The notes beneath the pieces are model-generated. The model did no database searches, was not told the DNA's origin, and worked only from the letters and a program-made list of their open reading frames with translations. This document shows, one piece after another, positions 37,021 to 53,442 of a stretch of DNA of 64,000 nucleotides (the first letter of the stretch is position 1; every line of letters starts with the position of its first letter). Source of the stretch: Lota lota. Lineage: Eukaryota; Chordata; Actinopteri; Gadiformes; Lotidae. The stretch is from positions 1,025,001 through 1,089,000 of the forward strand of contig JACYXH010000207.1 in NCBI GenBank assembly GCA_026745465.1. The letters run 5' to 3'. Position numbers and translations under genes: made by a program.

Positions 37021-37275
37021 TAAAGAATGTATAAATGAATCCCTTAGTTAACATGAACAGTATAACCTTAGTTATCATGAACACCATTTGTAAACATGAA
37101 CACCATTAGTAAACAGTAACACCATAAGTAATTGATTAGTAGACCATTGGTTACTGCTAATTAACTGTTAGCTAATTGTTAATTATTATTACTACATTCA
37201 TTAATGCTAATTAATAATTATTTATAATAGTTAAATAATTATAACTGGTTAAAGTATTATTGTAAAGTGTTACCT
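37021..37275. mobile_element. AT-rich MITE-like repeat (tentative)
   Basis: The segment has short internal near-repeats (GAACACCATT..TAAACA; GCTAATTAA..TTAATTAT) and ends TTGTAAAGTGTTACC. This terminus recurs in AT-rich interspersed repeats of many vertebrates. No matching left terminus or target duplication was established. Confidence 0.4.
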
Positions 37276-37486
37276 TTTTCATAAATAATTCAGTGCCATT
37301 AAGTGCACAGACATACAAAGTCAAACGTTCCGCACAAGCTCATCTTTCTGAAGCCCCCATTTCAGCCATTTTGCCTACCATCACCATGACAACGCTAAGT
37401 ATGTCCAGCAACACTATGAGGTCCCTCTGGCACTCTGAAACTCCAGAGAAGATGCTGAGTCGCCAAGAGTGTGTATGTGTCACAAG

Positions 37487-38118
<632 letters not shown>

Positions 38119-38449
38119 CCAGGGGGTGTAATATAATTTTCTTTCTTCTCTCTTCTCCTCTCACTTTGACTTTCAGATTAAAATCATTTCACATGAGTTC
38201 GTAGATAGCGCTCACAAATGAATCGTCGGGGATTGCTTGACGAGGTCTTTGTTGAGGGAGGCTCCCGTGGGAAAGTGTCATTGACATTCCCTCCCTTTCG
38301 CTCCTCAACCCCCAAGCAGTATACACCCAATGTTTGTTTTGTCCCTCGAAAACTGTCAAATAGCTGACAGATTTTGTTCTGTTACAGCCTTTTAGGAAGC
38401 ACAGAACTCAAATTACTGAATGAGCCAAAGTGATATGAAAGATGACACA

Positions 38450-38655
38450 CTTACAGCTGTTTCATATCTAGTCAATGGGAAAACGCTTTTTATCCAAAAG
38501 CCACTTATAGCGAATTCAAATACATGTCACGAAGATGCAGATAGGGGTTTGGAGGGAAGATATAGATGCCTAGTGATAGGAACATTGGGTATTGAACCCA
38601 GTACCTTTCAGTTTTATAGCTAGGATTTGAATGCCCTAGCACTACACCACCCTTT
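38450..38655 (-). mobile_element. tRNA-related interspersed repeat (SINE-like)
   Basis: On the minus strand, an A-box-like GTGTAGTGCTAGGGC (about 38650) is followed by a B-box-like GGTTCAATACCC (about 38590), as in tRNA-derived SINEs. The plus-strand text AACGCTTTTTATCCAAAAGC and CCACTTATAGCGAATTCAAA is the body seen in a very common teleost repeat. The copy is diverged. It directly abuts the Tc1-like element. Confidence 0.58.
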
Positions 38656-38664
38656 ATTTTACAG

Positions 38665-39707
38665 TTTATTTTATGATTGCGTAAGCACGATTTTGTTTGT
38701 TGTTATTTTGTTAAAACGCTACACACAATTCACACAACCACGCACACAAGTAGCAGAACTCTTCAGATCTTTTGCAAAACTAAACACTTAATTTAAACGA
38801 TACAATCATTTATTTAAACCCATTTTGTCACCGTATGGCCCACACATGGTTTGTACAATCTGATTCTGTTTGAACCAGTTACCCACTGCTCTGCTCAATC
38901 TAAAACACTTAACATTTCTGCTTATCTGATTACATAGTCTGTATTAGATTTTTTTCTGACATATTGTTAGAGTGATGTAAGTGAATATATTGACCAAACA
39001 CAACACACAAGACCAGTACTGCACACTGATCTGATGAAAATATTTGTTTCCCTCGACATTGTAAAATCCATGCATTTTCAAAGGTTGCATTTTGGACTAA
39101 AAATCCATATTTTTTATATAATATAGTCCATAAACAGCAAAAAGCATAATCTCTTCGCCTAGCTGGATCTGGCCGGAGCACTTGGCCTCCTCCATGGCTT
39201 GAGTGAGAGGTATCCTGACCTTCCACCTTCTGCTACCATGCCCAAAAATGGGCTTAAGGAAGGGGGAGTATGCTTGGAGGTATTGGAGTGAAAATTGTGG
39301 ATGCTGATGAAACCAGTTTTGGACCAGAGCAGATCAGTGGAAAGATACATTGTCCCAGATGATGTTGGGATGGCAAATAGCTCTGTGGCCAAAGACATTT
39401 CTCCCTCATCTTTTTACTTTTGTCAAGTTAAACCCGGCCTCATCTATGAAGATAAATTCCGATTCAGAAGATGAATTGGTTCATTGGTGTGGTATTTTGA
39501 AAGGCAGTGCCTTGAAATGTCAAAGATGTTAATTACGTTTCTAAAAACACTGTGGAGTGTTTTTGCAAACAGTGTGATGCCGAGAATGTGCTTGTAGTTG
39601 TGGAAATCTGGGCTTTAGTTTTGCTCCTTGAGTGTCCAATTTGACTATCGGCTATTTTTATTTATAAATTATTTATCTTATTTTAATGTGTAAGCAATCG
39701 TAATAAA
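38665..39707 (-). mobile_element. Tc1/mariner-like (IS630-type) element remnant
   Basis: The core is a transposase remnant on the minus strand. Candidate degenerate terminal inverted repeats are TTATTTTATGATTGCGTAAG on the left (about 38666-38685) and, reverse-complemented, TTTATTACGATTGCTTACAC on the right (about 39688-39707). They share GATTGC-TA--CA. A TA target duplication was not verified. The length of about 1.04 kb is below the usual 1.3-1.6 kb and agrees with the internal deletion seen in the coding part. Confidence 0.6.
39100..39480 (-). pseudogene. Tc1/mariner-type DDE transposase remnant
   Basis: Minus-strand translation gives FIFIDEAGFNLT (second catalytic region), a TGA, GRNVFGHRAI, then IIWDNVSFH, a TGA, ALVQNWFHQH, YLQAYSPFLKPI (corresponding to the YSPxLNPIE block), RRWKVR..LTQAMEEA and finally LRPDPARRRD near the C-terminus. 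This order is that of the DDE_3 (IS630/Tc1-like) family common in fish. The segment between GHRAI and IIWDN, about 50-70 residues in intact relatives, is deleted. Two in-frame stops and a small frame change after AMEEA complete the inactivation. The N-terminal helix-turn-helix half was not recognised. Confidence 0.82.
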
Positions 39708-40960
39708 CTCCATTTCACGTTCACTAACACTATGCGCCTGGAAACCTCAGTAGGGATCAGTAGGGCAACAGGCTTGTTATGCCTGTACAATCATCATACG
39801 ATCATCCCACCAAACTCTCTCTACTCGGTCTCCACATATGACAGATGGACCTCCGGGAAAACGGTGAGGTGTCGCCTGGTAAAGTCACTTCAAGCTATTT
39901 GTCTTTGGCTTCCCCGGGGTCGACAAGGGCCACTCATTGACAAGGTGCCCATGCAGGAGCCCCAGAGTTCCTTCGACGAGATCAGAACGTGGGATTTCTT
40001 GAAGTGGTGGTCACGGGAGGAGTAGTGATAAGAAGCTGACACAAGTCACGTTCGCGACATCGTTCAGTGGATGTGTGTTTATAACGGTGTGCACGTGCAT
40101 GCATGCAATTGTAATGTGGACATGTCTACGCGTGTGTGTCTGCACATGTGCCAGTATGTATGTGTATTGATTATTCGAGTCCCGAGGGACGGACATTGAT
40201 CACATTTATGTAAAGTGTGTCAATCCTTTTGTCCCATTTGGTTTCAGAAGGGTGCTTGTCTCTGGCACAGTCACACTCACACTAAAATGGACACGGAAGC
40301 CAAAGTACACGGAGCACAATTTCAGTTCATGTTTTTATCGTGACCCAAAAAAAGAGGATAAATACATTTTGTTTTAATGGAGCAAATCACACGGCGTGAA
40401 ACTGACTGTTTTGTCGCTCACTTCGTAAAGGACTCAAGTCCAATTTGGAAGCGAAACATTCAAAAACGTATATACAGTGTGTTTTGTGTCTTACCTTTTT
40501 CTCCGAAGGCGGTGCTGATAACAGAAAACGCCACCACAACTACCACTTCCCCCCCCTTCACTACTGGCACCCTCCTCCTTACCCACCAAGCAGTGGGGGG
40601 CTATTTCCCACACCCCCTCATCTCCTCCAGCCTTCTTATCCACCAGGTTATGAGGGGTAATTCCACCACCCCCACCCCACACCTGCAGGACTTTCCCCTT
40701 CCCTGGGTGCGTTTAATAATGTACATAAGGCTGGCTGACTGACCCTGTCTCACCCGGATCCCAGCGGCTTCCTTATCCTGGGCGAGGATCATCGTGACGC
40801 GGGTAAGTCCCGGGCCGCGGAAACTGACCATTAATATTTAGCGTAAGGAACCAGGAAATACCCCAGGAACATACAGATACAAAGAGATGAACGATGAGCT
40901 GGAGAGAGCGAAAGAAAACTGTAAATATGTACCATATAAAATAAATGAATAATTCAAAGA
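39708..40960. other. Unassigned non-coding stretch
   Basis: No gene or named repeat. C-rich text lies at 40540-40690. No other structure was noticed. Confidence 0.45.
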
Positions 40961-40961
40961 G

Positions 40962-40964
<3 letters not shown>

Positions 40965-41042
<78 letters not shown>

Positions 41043-41190
41043 TGTTTGGGAGAGAAATACAGAGAGATAGAGAGAGGGCAGGGGGGAGAGAGACGAAGGG
41101 AGAAAGGGAGGGAGAGAGCGAGAGAGAACGAGAGAGAGCGAAAGAGATAGTGAGCAAGAGAGTGAGAAAGCGACAGAGACAGAGAGAGAG
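40965..41190. repeat. (GT)n microsatellite followed by GA-rich tract
   Basis: Pure GT at 40965-41036 passes after four bases into an interrupted (GA)n/GAGAGC tract to about 41190. The long Leu-Ser and Thr-His open frames over this part are repeat artefacts. Confidence 0.95.
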
Positions 41191-43480
<2,290 letters not shown>

Positions 43481-43585
43481 AGATGGCTAGATAACTCGAT
43501 AAAGATGGATGGATGGATAGATTGATTGATAGACAGCAGGTCGATAGATGAAAAACGACATTAAATAGATGACAGACAGACAGCG
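43481..43585. repeat. Mixed tetranucleotide repeats (GGAT, GATT, GATA, GACA)
   Basis: Short runs of related tetranucleotides follow one another with unique bases between. This is typical of a decayed, compound tetranucleotide array. Confidence 0.8.
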
Positions 43586-43846
43586 TGACGGCTAGGCAGA
43601 TTGATTCTTCAGATTGATGAGATGAAAGAAAAAACTAAACGGTACAGTAAGTTGTTCTGCACACATCCTGCGACAACCACAAAAAGATGGCCACACCTGT
43701 TGGCATGTCACTGTGGTTTCCCATAGCTGGGGCCAGCCTGCCTTTCAACCACACCAGCATGTCAGGCTCTCTGCTCTGGAACAGTCCATCCCCTCCAGCC
43801 ATTAGCCCCCAGGCCACACAACCACTAAAGGAAGTGTAAAGGTCCA

Positions 43847-43892
43847 GGGGGGGGGGGGGGGGGGGGGGCTACAGCAATCTAACCCCCCCCCC

Positions 43893-43926
<34 letters not shown>
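43847..43926. repeat. Poly(G), poly(C) and (CA)n cluster
   Basis: G22 at 43847-43868, then after 14 bases C13 at 43883-43895, then (CA)n to 43926. The G and C runs could pair as a hairpin. Confidence 0.95.
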
Positions 43927-43928
<2 letters not shown>

Positions 43929-44203
43929 CTGGTGCTGTTGTGCAGAGATCTGATGGTGGATGGGGGAGTTTGGATGTTCTGCTATTCTTTGTGTAAAAAC
44001 GGAATTGTTGATTTGATATACCTTTTTTAAATACATTTTCTATCCCCTCTCCCTTCCTCCCTCCCTTATGAAGTGGCTCTACTTCAATGCTTTGGAAAAT
44101 GAAATCGTATAGTGGAGAGAGGCAGAGGCTAAGCCTCCGGTGAACCTTGGCAGAGCTCAACAACAAGCAACGGCATTTTCCCCACAATCCACTGATACGT
44201 ATC

Positions 44204-45978
<1,775 letters not shown>

Positions 45979-46164
45979 ATGTGGGATTGGGGAGGTTCAC
46001 AACCACACACTATTATGTATTCATGTATCTCGTAGAGTTGTTAGCAACCGACAGATGACCGCTTATTCGGGTGACTTTAAGGCTATCTGAGAAGGTTTCC
46101 CATGCAGAGGTACACGTGTGTCTCACAGGCTCACACACACAAGGATGGCTTACCGCAGTGCGTG

Positions 46165-46326
46165 ACAGCAAAAGCTTTGCCGCAGTGGAAATGGATCTGA
46201 TTCCAATACATTATTCAAGGACACATATGCATGTCAGTATAGGAGATTTCAATTTATTTTATATATATATATATATAAAAAGAAATTAAATCAGATACAT
46301 TTTCACTGCGGCAAAGCTTTTGCTGT
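46165..46326. repeat. Inverted repeat with 38-bp arms (hairpin or foldback element)
   Basis: The left arm (46165-46202) and right arm (46289-46326) are reverse complements at 36 of 38 positions. The shared core is ACAGCAAAAGCTTTGCCGC. The 86-bp loop is AT-rich and includes (AT)n at about 46260-46277. The arms stop abruptly at their outer edges. It could be a small foldback/MITE element or a palindrome made during repair. No gene is involved. Confidence 0.85.
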
Positions 46327-46369
46327 TCATTTATTTATAGTTTTTTGTGTATGTATGCATGTTTACGTT

Positions 46370-46405
46370 TTGTATGTAAGTATGTATGCATGTATGTATG
46401 TGTGT
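46370..46405. repeat. (ATGT)n-like short repeat
   Basis: Irregular GTAT/GCAT tetranucleotides. Confidence 0.75.
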
Positions 46406-46654
46406 TTTGTTGCTCTAGCTGTCTGTTCCATCTGCGAGTGGTCGAGGAAAAAACGAATATATTCTCTCAACTGGGGGTCTTTGCGTCAGTAACTCAACTT
46501 CCTGGTTAGAAACATTTTACTTTGGGATAACTGATTAATTTCTGCTGCTTCAAACAGGTTTAATTTAGGTTCTTAAGATAATACTTATTGCTTGGTACTA
46601 TGCCCAAATATGTATTGGTTACCATTGCCTCAAGTGACGCTGTCCAGGGTCCTG

Positions 46655-47210
<556 letters not shown>

Positions 47211-47370
47211 TGGTAGAGAGACAGAGAGCGAGAGAGAGGCAGAGAGAGAATGACAGAGACAGAGAGGCAGAAAGAGAGAGGTAGAGCGTGAGACGCAGAG
47301 GGAGAGAGGCAGAAAGAGAGAGATAGAGAGATTGAAAGACAGAGAGACACACAGACAGAAAGAGAGAAAA
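47211..47370. repeat. Imperfect GA-rich tract
   Basis: GAGA, GACAGA and GGCAGA units over about 160 bp, with the purines on the plus strand. Confidence 0.85.
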
Positions 47371-49141
47371 GCATGCAGTGCAGCAAAATGAAAAAAAACA
47401 TTGCTTCTTTATATAAGGTGGTTTGTGACATTATACTGTAGATCTCACCGGTCAGAAGTGTAAGTCTCTTAAAAGGGCAGAGCAATTCCTCACACCAACA
47501 TGACCGGTAAACAGAGGGCCTATAGTGCTTGTACTCCCAATCTCTCCCCAGTCTTCCTTCACACCTTCCTCTCAAAAAGACGCTACTTACGGCATGTATT
47601 TTGGGGTTGTTTGTTTTTACGTCGGCTGCGAGACAGTGTGTTACTCGACTCATGGCTTGCTGGTCTCGTCGTGTTCCGAACCACACTTAATTAGATGCGT
47701 TGCTCGTTAGTGGCACCATGTAAGGTCGCGCTCAGCCATTAGCCAAGTGATCAGTAATGTCTGATCATTTCTGAATAACTCGTCCGGACTCTAAATCTGT
47801 AGAAGGGAGTTCAATAATGAGATGAGAGGCCAGCAGAAGCGAAGTGAAAACGTATTTTCCAACTTCGCAGATCAAGTGCTATTCTATATTAAATGGCACG
47901 CACGAATACGCTCTAATAGCCGACGTACGGCAACAAACGACAAGGACAAAGGAAACTTCTTATTCAGATAATCGACCCGTTATCTGAAGACGAGGTATAA
48001 GCGAGAGAACAAAAGAAGAGGTGACAGAAAGAGAGAGAGAGGCGAAGGGAGTTGAATGCAACCGAACATATGCTGCATGAGTCAGGAGATCCACGTCAAC
48101 TCAACTCTCTGCCGGCCAGAAAACGTGCGCCAGATTTTAACTACTCCTCCCGGTGGCTGGCGGGTTGGATTTCCTTGCATCTGCTACAGGCATGCGTCGC
48201 GTGTTTGTCCAAAATGAATAAGTACGCATGCAGAGTATCTAAAGCGAAGCCTGCCATTAAACATGGGTGGCGAGGGGAGGGGGGCACGTGACTATAGCTA
48301 AACCACCGGTGTACTGCATGTGTGTGTACCCCATTAGTTGCCGTGTTATGCGTTTGAAGTCATACACATGCATGCGTGTATGCCGTACTATACAGCAGAG
48401 GGTGTCTGCAAACCATCTACTTCGCCTTCATTTGCGGATCGATGACGGGCACAGAATATGAATAGCTTTAAAAAAAAATCATTCTTATTTTATTTACATT
48501 TATTATTAGTTTAACTTTGGAGTTCCCTCCTTTCAAAATGATAATTTCTTAGTATTTGGCCTTTTAGTATTATTGCTGTTATTGTTGTAGAGGATATTTC
48601 TTGTTGTTGTTCTCATTATGTCGTGTCCTGGTTCCTGCTAGGGAGCCGGGTGCGACCTGGGACCTCTGTCCTGATTGATTAGGCCCTCGGTGGCGGAGAC
48701 AGGTGGGGTGTGGGTGTGGGGGGGACCCCGGCTGCCCTCCAATCAGAGCCCTGACGGGTGGTGGGGTGGAGAAATGCCTGCTGCTTTATGCACCGACACA
48801 GCAGACTCCTCCCCAGTCCCTTCAAAACAGATCGGAGGTCAGAGCGGCACAAAGAAGCACCACCAACCCTCAGACAATGGGGAGCGTTTCCTTTCTTCAA
48901 AATGGGCTTTAGTTTATTTGCTGTGATATTATGTGATATTTTCAAACTATTCCCTTCCCCGTGGCACTCGCAGATGACCTCATGAATTCAAATCACCGTC
49001 GCGTGTCAATACAAAAGGAACAGAGACGACGAAGAGGAAGATGATGATGCAGCTGCTGCTGCAGCCGAAGGGCACGTATTGCGCAGCATTTGTAAAGCAT
49101 TCGTCAGCGAGGGCCTTGGCCATTCAGCGGCCGTCCCACAA

Positions 49142-49142
<1 letters not shown>
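47371..49142. other. Unassigned non-coding stretch
   Basis: No gene found. 47700-48260 is CpG-bearing unique sequence and 48640-48900 is GC-rich. Several 60-90 codon open frames overlap on both strands without recognisable domains. Confidence 0.4.

Positions 49143-49180
<38 letters not shown>
49143..49180. repeat. Poly(C) tract, C38
   Basis: Thirty-eight uninterrupted C. Such length is rare in vertebrate DNA and hard to sequence correctly. Confidence 0.93.
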
Positions 49181-49439
49181 TTTACCAAGAAGTCAGCGCA
49201 AGAACAAAGAAACAAAAAGCCGCACGGCCTTCAGTACATAAAAGCTGGCATGTTAAGAAAAGCTGCTTCCCTTCCGCCATCACAGATACGGTGGCTTTTA
49301 TGAGAATAGGCCTGTATGCTATGTGTCGCCACTGTACCTTATCGCTGCCAATAAGAAGGAAAAACGATATCTGGTTGCCCTCCCCCCACTTCTCCCGCTC
49401 TGACAGCCCGGGAATTATGATCCGTCTTCTTTTTATGAG

Positions 49440-49440
49440 C

Positions 49441-49471
<31 letters not shown>

Positions 49472-49475
49472 ACAC
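49440..49475. repeat. Poly(C), C18, followed by (CA)n
   Basis: C18 directly followed by about nine CA units. Confidence 0.94.
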
Positions 49476-49663
49476 CTTTGTTTATTAAATCCCCGAACAA
49501 CCTGCCCCATCCCCCTCCCTCGTCCTCCACTCGTTTGTTTTTCCCTCTTCTTCTACTTCCTGTCTCCCTGTCATTCTTCTGATATATCGCGTCCCTCTAA
49601 GTCCTAACTCGCATCGGGAGCCAAAACGCAAGCCGACGTGCGAGCTAAACCTACGGGACGGCA

Positions 49664-49664
<1 letters not shown>

Positions 49665-49721
<57 letters not shown>
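49665..49721. repeat. Poly(G) tract, G57
   Basis: About 57 consecutive G, the longest homopolymer in the window. The exact length should be treated as uncertain. Confidence 0.9.
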
Positions 49722-49722
<1 letters not shown>

Positions 49723-50152
49723 GAGGGTGAGTGGGGGTCTTAGATCTCTGTCAGCTTTTCAAGAGGAGAGGTTAATAATGTATTTGAGGGTTGACTGGCG
49801 CAAACGTTGCACCCCTGCGCAGTAAAATAATAAAAAGGTTACATTACAGAACAATCAACTGTATTTTCATAACAGACTTATCGGACACATACAGGAAATT
49901 GTTTTCAGAAACTCTGTATTGCATTCTGGGTATTGGGCTCGGGCGTGACCATGCGCATGAACCTTGCGCAAGCTGTGAATCTATTGGTTCAAAGAGAGTT
50001 GGAACAGAGGAATTGTGTTCGATTAACAAAACCACTGGGGTAAAAAAAAAAGCTACTTTGTAGGGTAGTTTAGCGCGCCGAGAATTGGTTGTGAGAGGTG
50101 GAGCTCGACTTCATCACTACATTCTGGGCTGTGGAAATTGTTCTGTAACATA
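49722..50152. other. Unassigned non-coding stretch
   Basis: Contains GCATTCTGGGTA and CACTACATTCTGGGC, which loosely resemble ZNF143/THAP11-type sites, and CpG-bearing text near 49950. No gene seen. Confidence 0.35.
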
Positions 50153-50480
50153 AAGCTGCTGTAGGTACAATTCAAGAGTTCAAGAGTAAAGAGAGAGAGA
50201 GCAGAGGAGAGCAAGATTTAGAATTTAAACAACTAAAACAGTGCCCTTCCTCTTTGCTCCCTCCATCTCTACATTTCTCTGCCATTAAGAAGTTTTGTAT
50301 TTCACACCCCTGTGATTGACAGGCAAGATGGATTCCCCAAACCAATCAGGATAGAGATGCCAAATCAAAACAGATATTCTCACAGAGCATTTCACCTACC
50401 GATAGCTGACTGATCACTATGGCATTTATAACAAATTACACTCACATTATAGCTTTTAAAATCGTACCTACAGCCCTTTT
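50153..50480. mobile_element. MITE-like element, about 330 bp
   Basis: Near the left end GCTGTAGGTACAATT (50158-50172) is inverted at the right end as AATCGTACCTACAGC (50460-50474), matching 14 of 15. The right part also carries TTTTAA just outside the repeat, and the left flank has ATAAAG, so a TTAA- or TA-type target is possible but not shown. There is no coding capacity. The interior (CCTGTGATTGACAGGC and CCAATCAGGAT) has the look of a repeated fish element. The superfamily is undetermined. Confidence 0.55.
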
Positions 50481-51290
<810 letters not shown>

Positions 51291-51889
51291 TCTCTCAGCC
51301 TCTTTGCCTGTGCAGTGACGCACAGAGCCAAGAATAGCACTATTTTGTTGTGTCCTCCCCCTCACCCCCAGGATTAATGGGCTCAATTGGGTGAAAACAA
51401 TCAGGTTATGTATTTCACTGTGGATCTGCTTTAGCTAACCGTGTTTTTGTGACAACGCTACTGACATCATTGGTAAATGTGTTAATGTGTGGGTGGCAGA
51501 CGCACGCACACAAACACACCAAATACTAACCCGTCTTTTTACAAAGGGATCGGAGGCATACTGCTGTAACCCGTGATGAAGAGGTTCATTTAAATCAATT
51601 AAGGCCAATTGTTCGTACTTATTGGTGAAAATTAGATGCATCTTCTGCTTCGTTAACAGCTAATTGGCTCCCTCTTTTAAATAATTTGTGGGTCATCCAG
51701 GGAGTGCATTTGAATCGCGTTTGTCAGAACATCAGATCATGATATATTTTTCTGCAGAAATATGTTTGTCTTCACATGAAAGTAGGAACTGGTGAAAATA
51801 TGCACCCATTTAAAATGTGAAAAAATGAAATAGAGATAAATAAGATATGAGACGCAGATGTACTTCAGCAAGTAGAGATTTCGAATACT

Positions 51890-52010
51890 AGTATACTGTG
51901 GTATAGTGTTGCAAGGCCTCAAATCGAGTAGTATAACATATTATAGAATAGCATAGGTCTTAGTATAGCACGGTAGGGCTTAGTATAGAATATTATAGTG
52001 CAGTATTTCA
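51890..52010. repeat. Degenerate (AGTATAG)-type minisatellite
   Basis: The words AGTATA and TAGTATAG recur about eight times with irregular spacing (for example near 51892, 51931, 51962 and 51980). It looks like an old, diverged tandem repeat. Confidence 0.6.
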
Positions 52011-52038
52011 GTGTGCCATCGTAATTCCTTGGGACATA

Positions 52039-52108
52039 AGCAAGGCAGGTCTATTGATGTATATAGCCCCACCTCAAATGCAAAGGCCATTCACAGTGCT
52101 TTATGGAG
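52039..52108 (-). mobile_element. 3' tail of a fish non-LTR retrotransposon (minus)
   Basis: Plus-strand AAGCAAGGCAGGTCTATTGA, then ATATAGC, then GGCCATTCACAGTGCTTTAT. This is a diverged copy of the teleost tail that reads, on this strand, AAGGCAAGTTTATT...ATATAGC...CAATTCAAAGTGCTTTA. Only the tail is recognisable. Confidence 0.55.
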
Positions 52109-52392
52109 GCCTCCAAAAACACTCCATAATCCTCTACAACGGTTCTGTGTACACTTTACATCACACACACCATGGTGACCTTGCCCTTAATATTCCGCCC
52201 TTCCAGGGGTTTGTGGAATAATGTAAAAACAGTTAGACGTTAATCTGTCTCCGCCACGCTTCGGTCCTCTCTCCCTGCCTCGCGGGAATGTCACCAAGCC
52301 AGCCTTCTGCCTATACCTCCTGGGGAGCCGGATATATACAGCAAACAGGGGAATAACGCCGTGATACAAAAAGCCTTCATTTTGTAGCGCTG

Positions 52393-52395
<3 letters not shown>

Positions 52396-52484
<89 letters not shown>
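52396..52484. repeat. (GT)n microsatellite, about 41 units
   Basis: Pure GT array ending in GAGAGA. Confidence 0.97.
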
Positions 52485-52485
<1 letters not shown>

Positions 52486-53346
52486 TCAGGTGCACCTACA
52501 TAACAAAGAGTGACGGGTCGTTTTCACGCGGAGAAAAATCCCACTCATTTGCACCACCAGTTTGGCGACTTTATAGCACCGCGCTCTGCAATATTCATAC
52601 CACCCAGTACATTGGAAAGGAAAGGAGGACACCCCTAGCAACTGGTCTCGCACTGAGAATAGACTCCCTTTGTTTTGATGAGAAATTATTAAACAAAAGA
52701 GGAAAAACTCCCGGAACTCGTAAACTGACCCAGTTAACTTCAACAGCTAGCTGCAGTCTGGAGGGCCGTACGACACCGTTTAATGTGCGGGCGCATGTGA
52801 GCGAGCGAGCGATAGAACCTAGAAAAGCCGTTTTCACTAAAAAGTTTGATGAAAAGTGAGAGAGGCAAAAGGAGGGGAGGATGAATATTTTAAGACAGAG
52901 GCTTTCACATCAGCAGCGAGACGTCAAGAACAAGCATCGCGAGTGTTGACTCAAAATGTTGGCTTGCAAAATAAAATTAAAATAAAACAGAGTGTGTGCA
53001 CGTGCACGCGCGTGTGTGTGTGTGACTGTGTACGCAGGCAGGCAGCATCTGCTCAGATACCCCCCGTCGTGCAGAACGCTCCATCAGCTTATTGGGGTAA
53101 TCATTGGAAGACAGGAAAACACAAATATGGCAACTGGGGCCCTTTCCCCGACATTGTTTGAACATCTGCAGTAGCTGCAGTTCTATTTCCAGAGTGCTTC
53201 CTTGCTTGCGCTGAGCTAAGTGCTAAAGTAAGCTATGTGGCGCGTTCAATGCTACGCTAAGCACATTGATGGTTTCAAAAACTCACAATAGGCTACAGAA
53301 GACTCTGCAAAATGGTGCTTTTTGATACTCAGCACAGACTCCCAAG

Positions 53347-53350
<4 letters not shown>
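52485..53350. other. Unassigned non-coding stretch
   Basis: No recognisable gene. The 153-codon plus-strand frame at 52398-52859 begins inside the GT array and has no recognisable domain. Confidence 0.4.

Positions 53351-53440
<90 letters not shown>
53351..53440. repeat. (GT)n microsatellite, 45 units
   Basis: Pure GT array. Confidence 0.97.
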
Positions 53441-53442
<2 letters not shown>

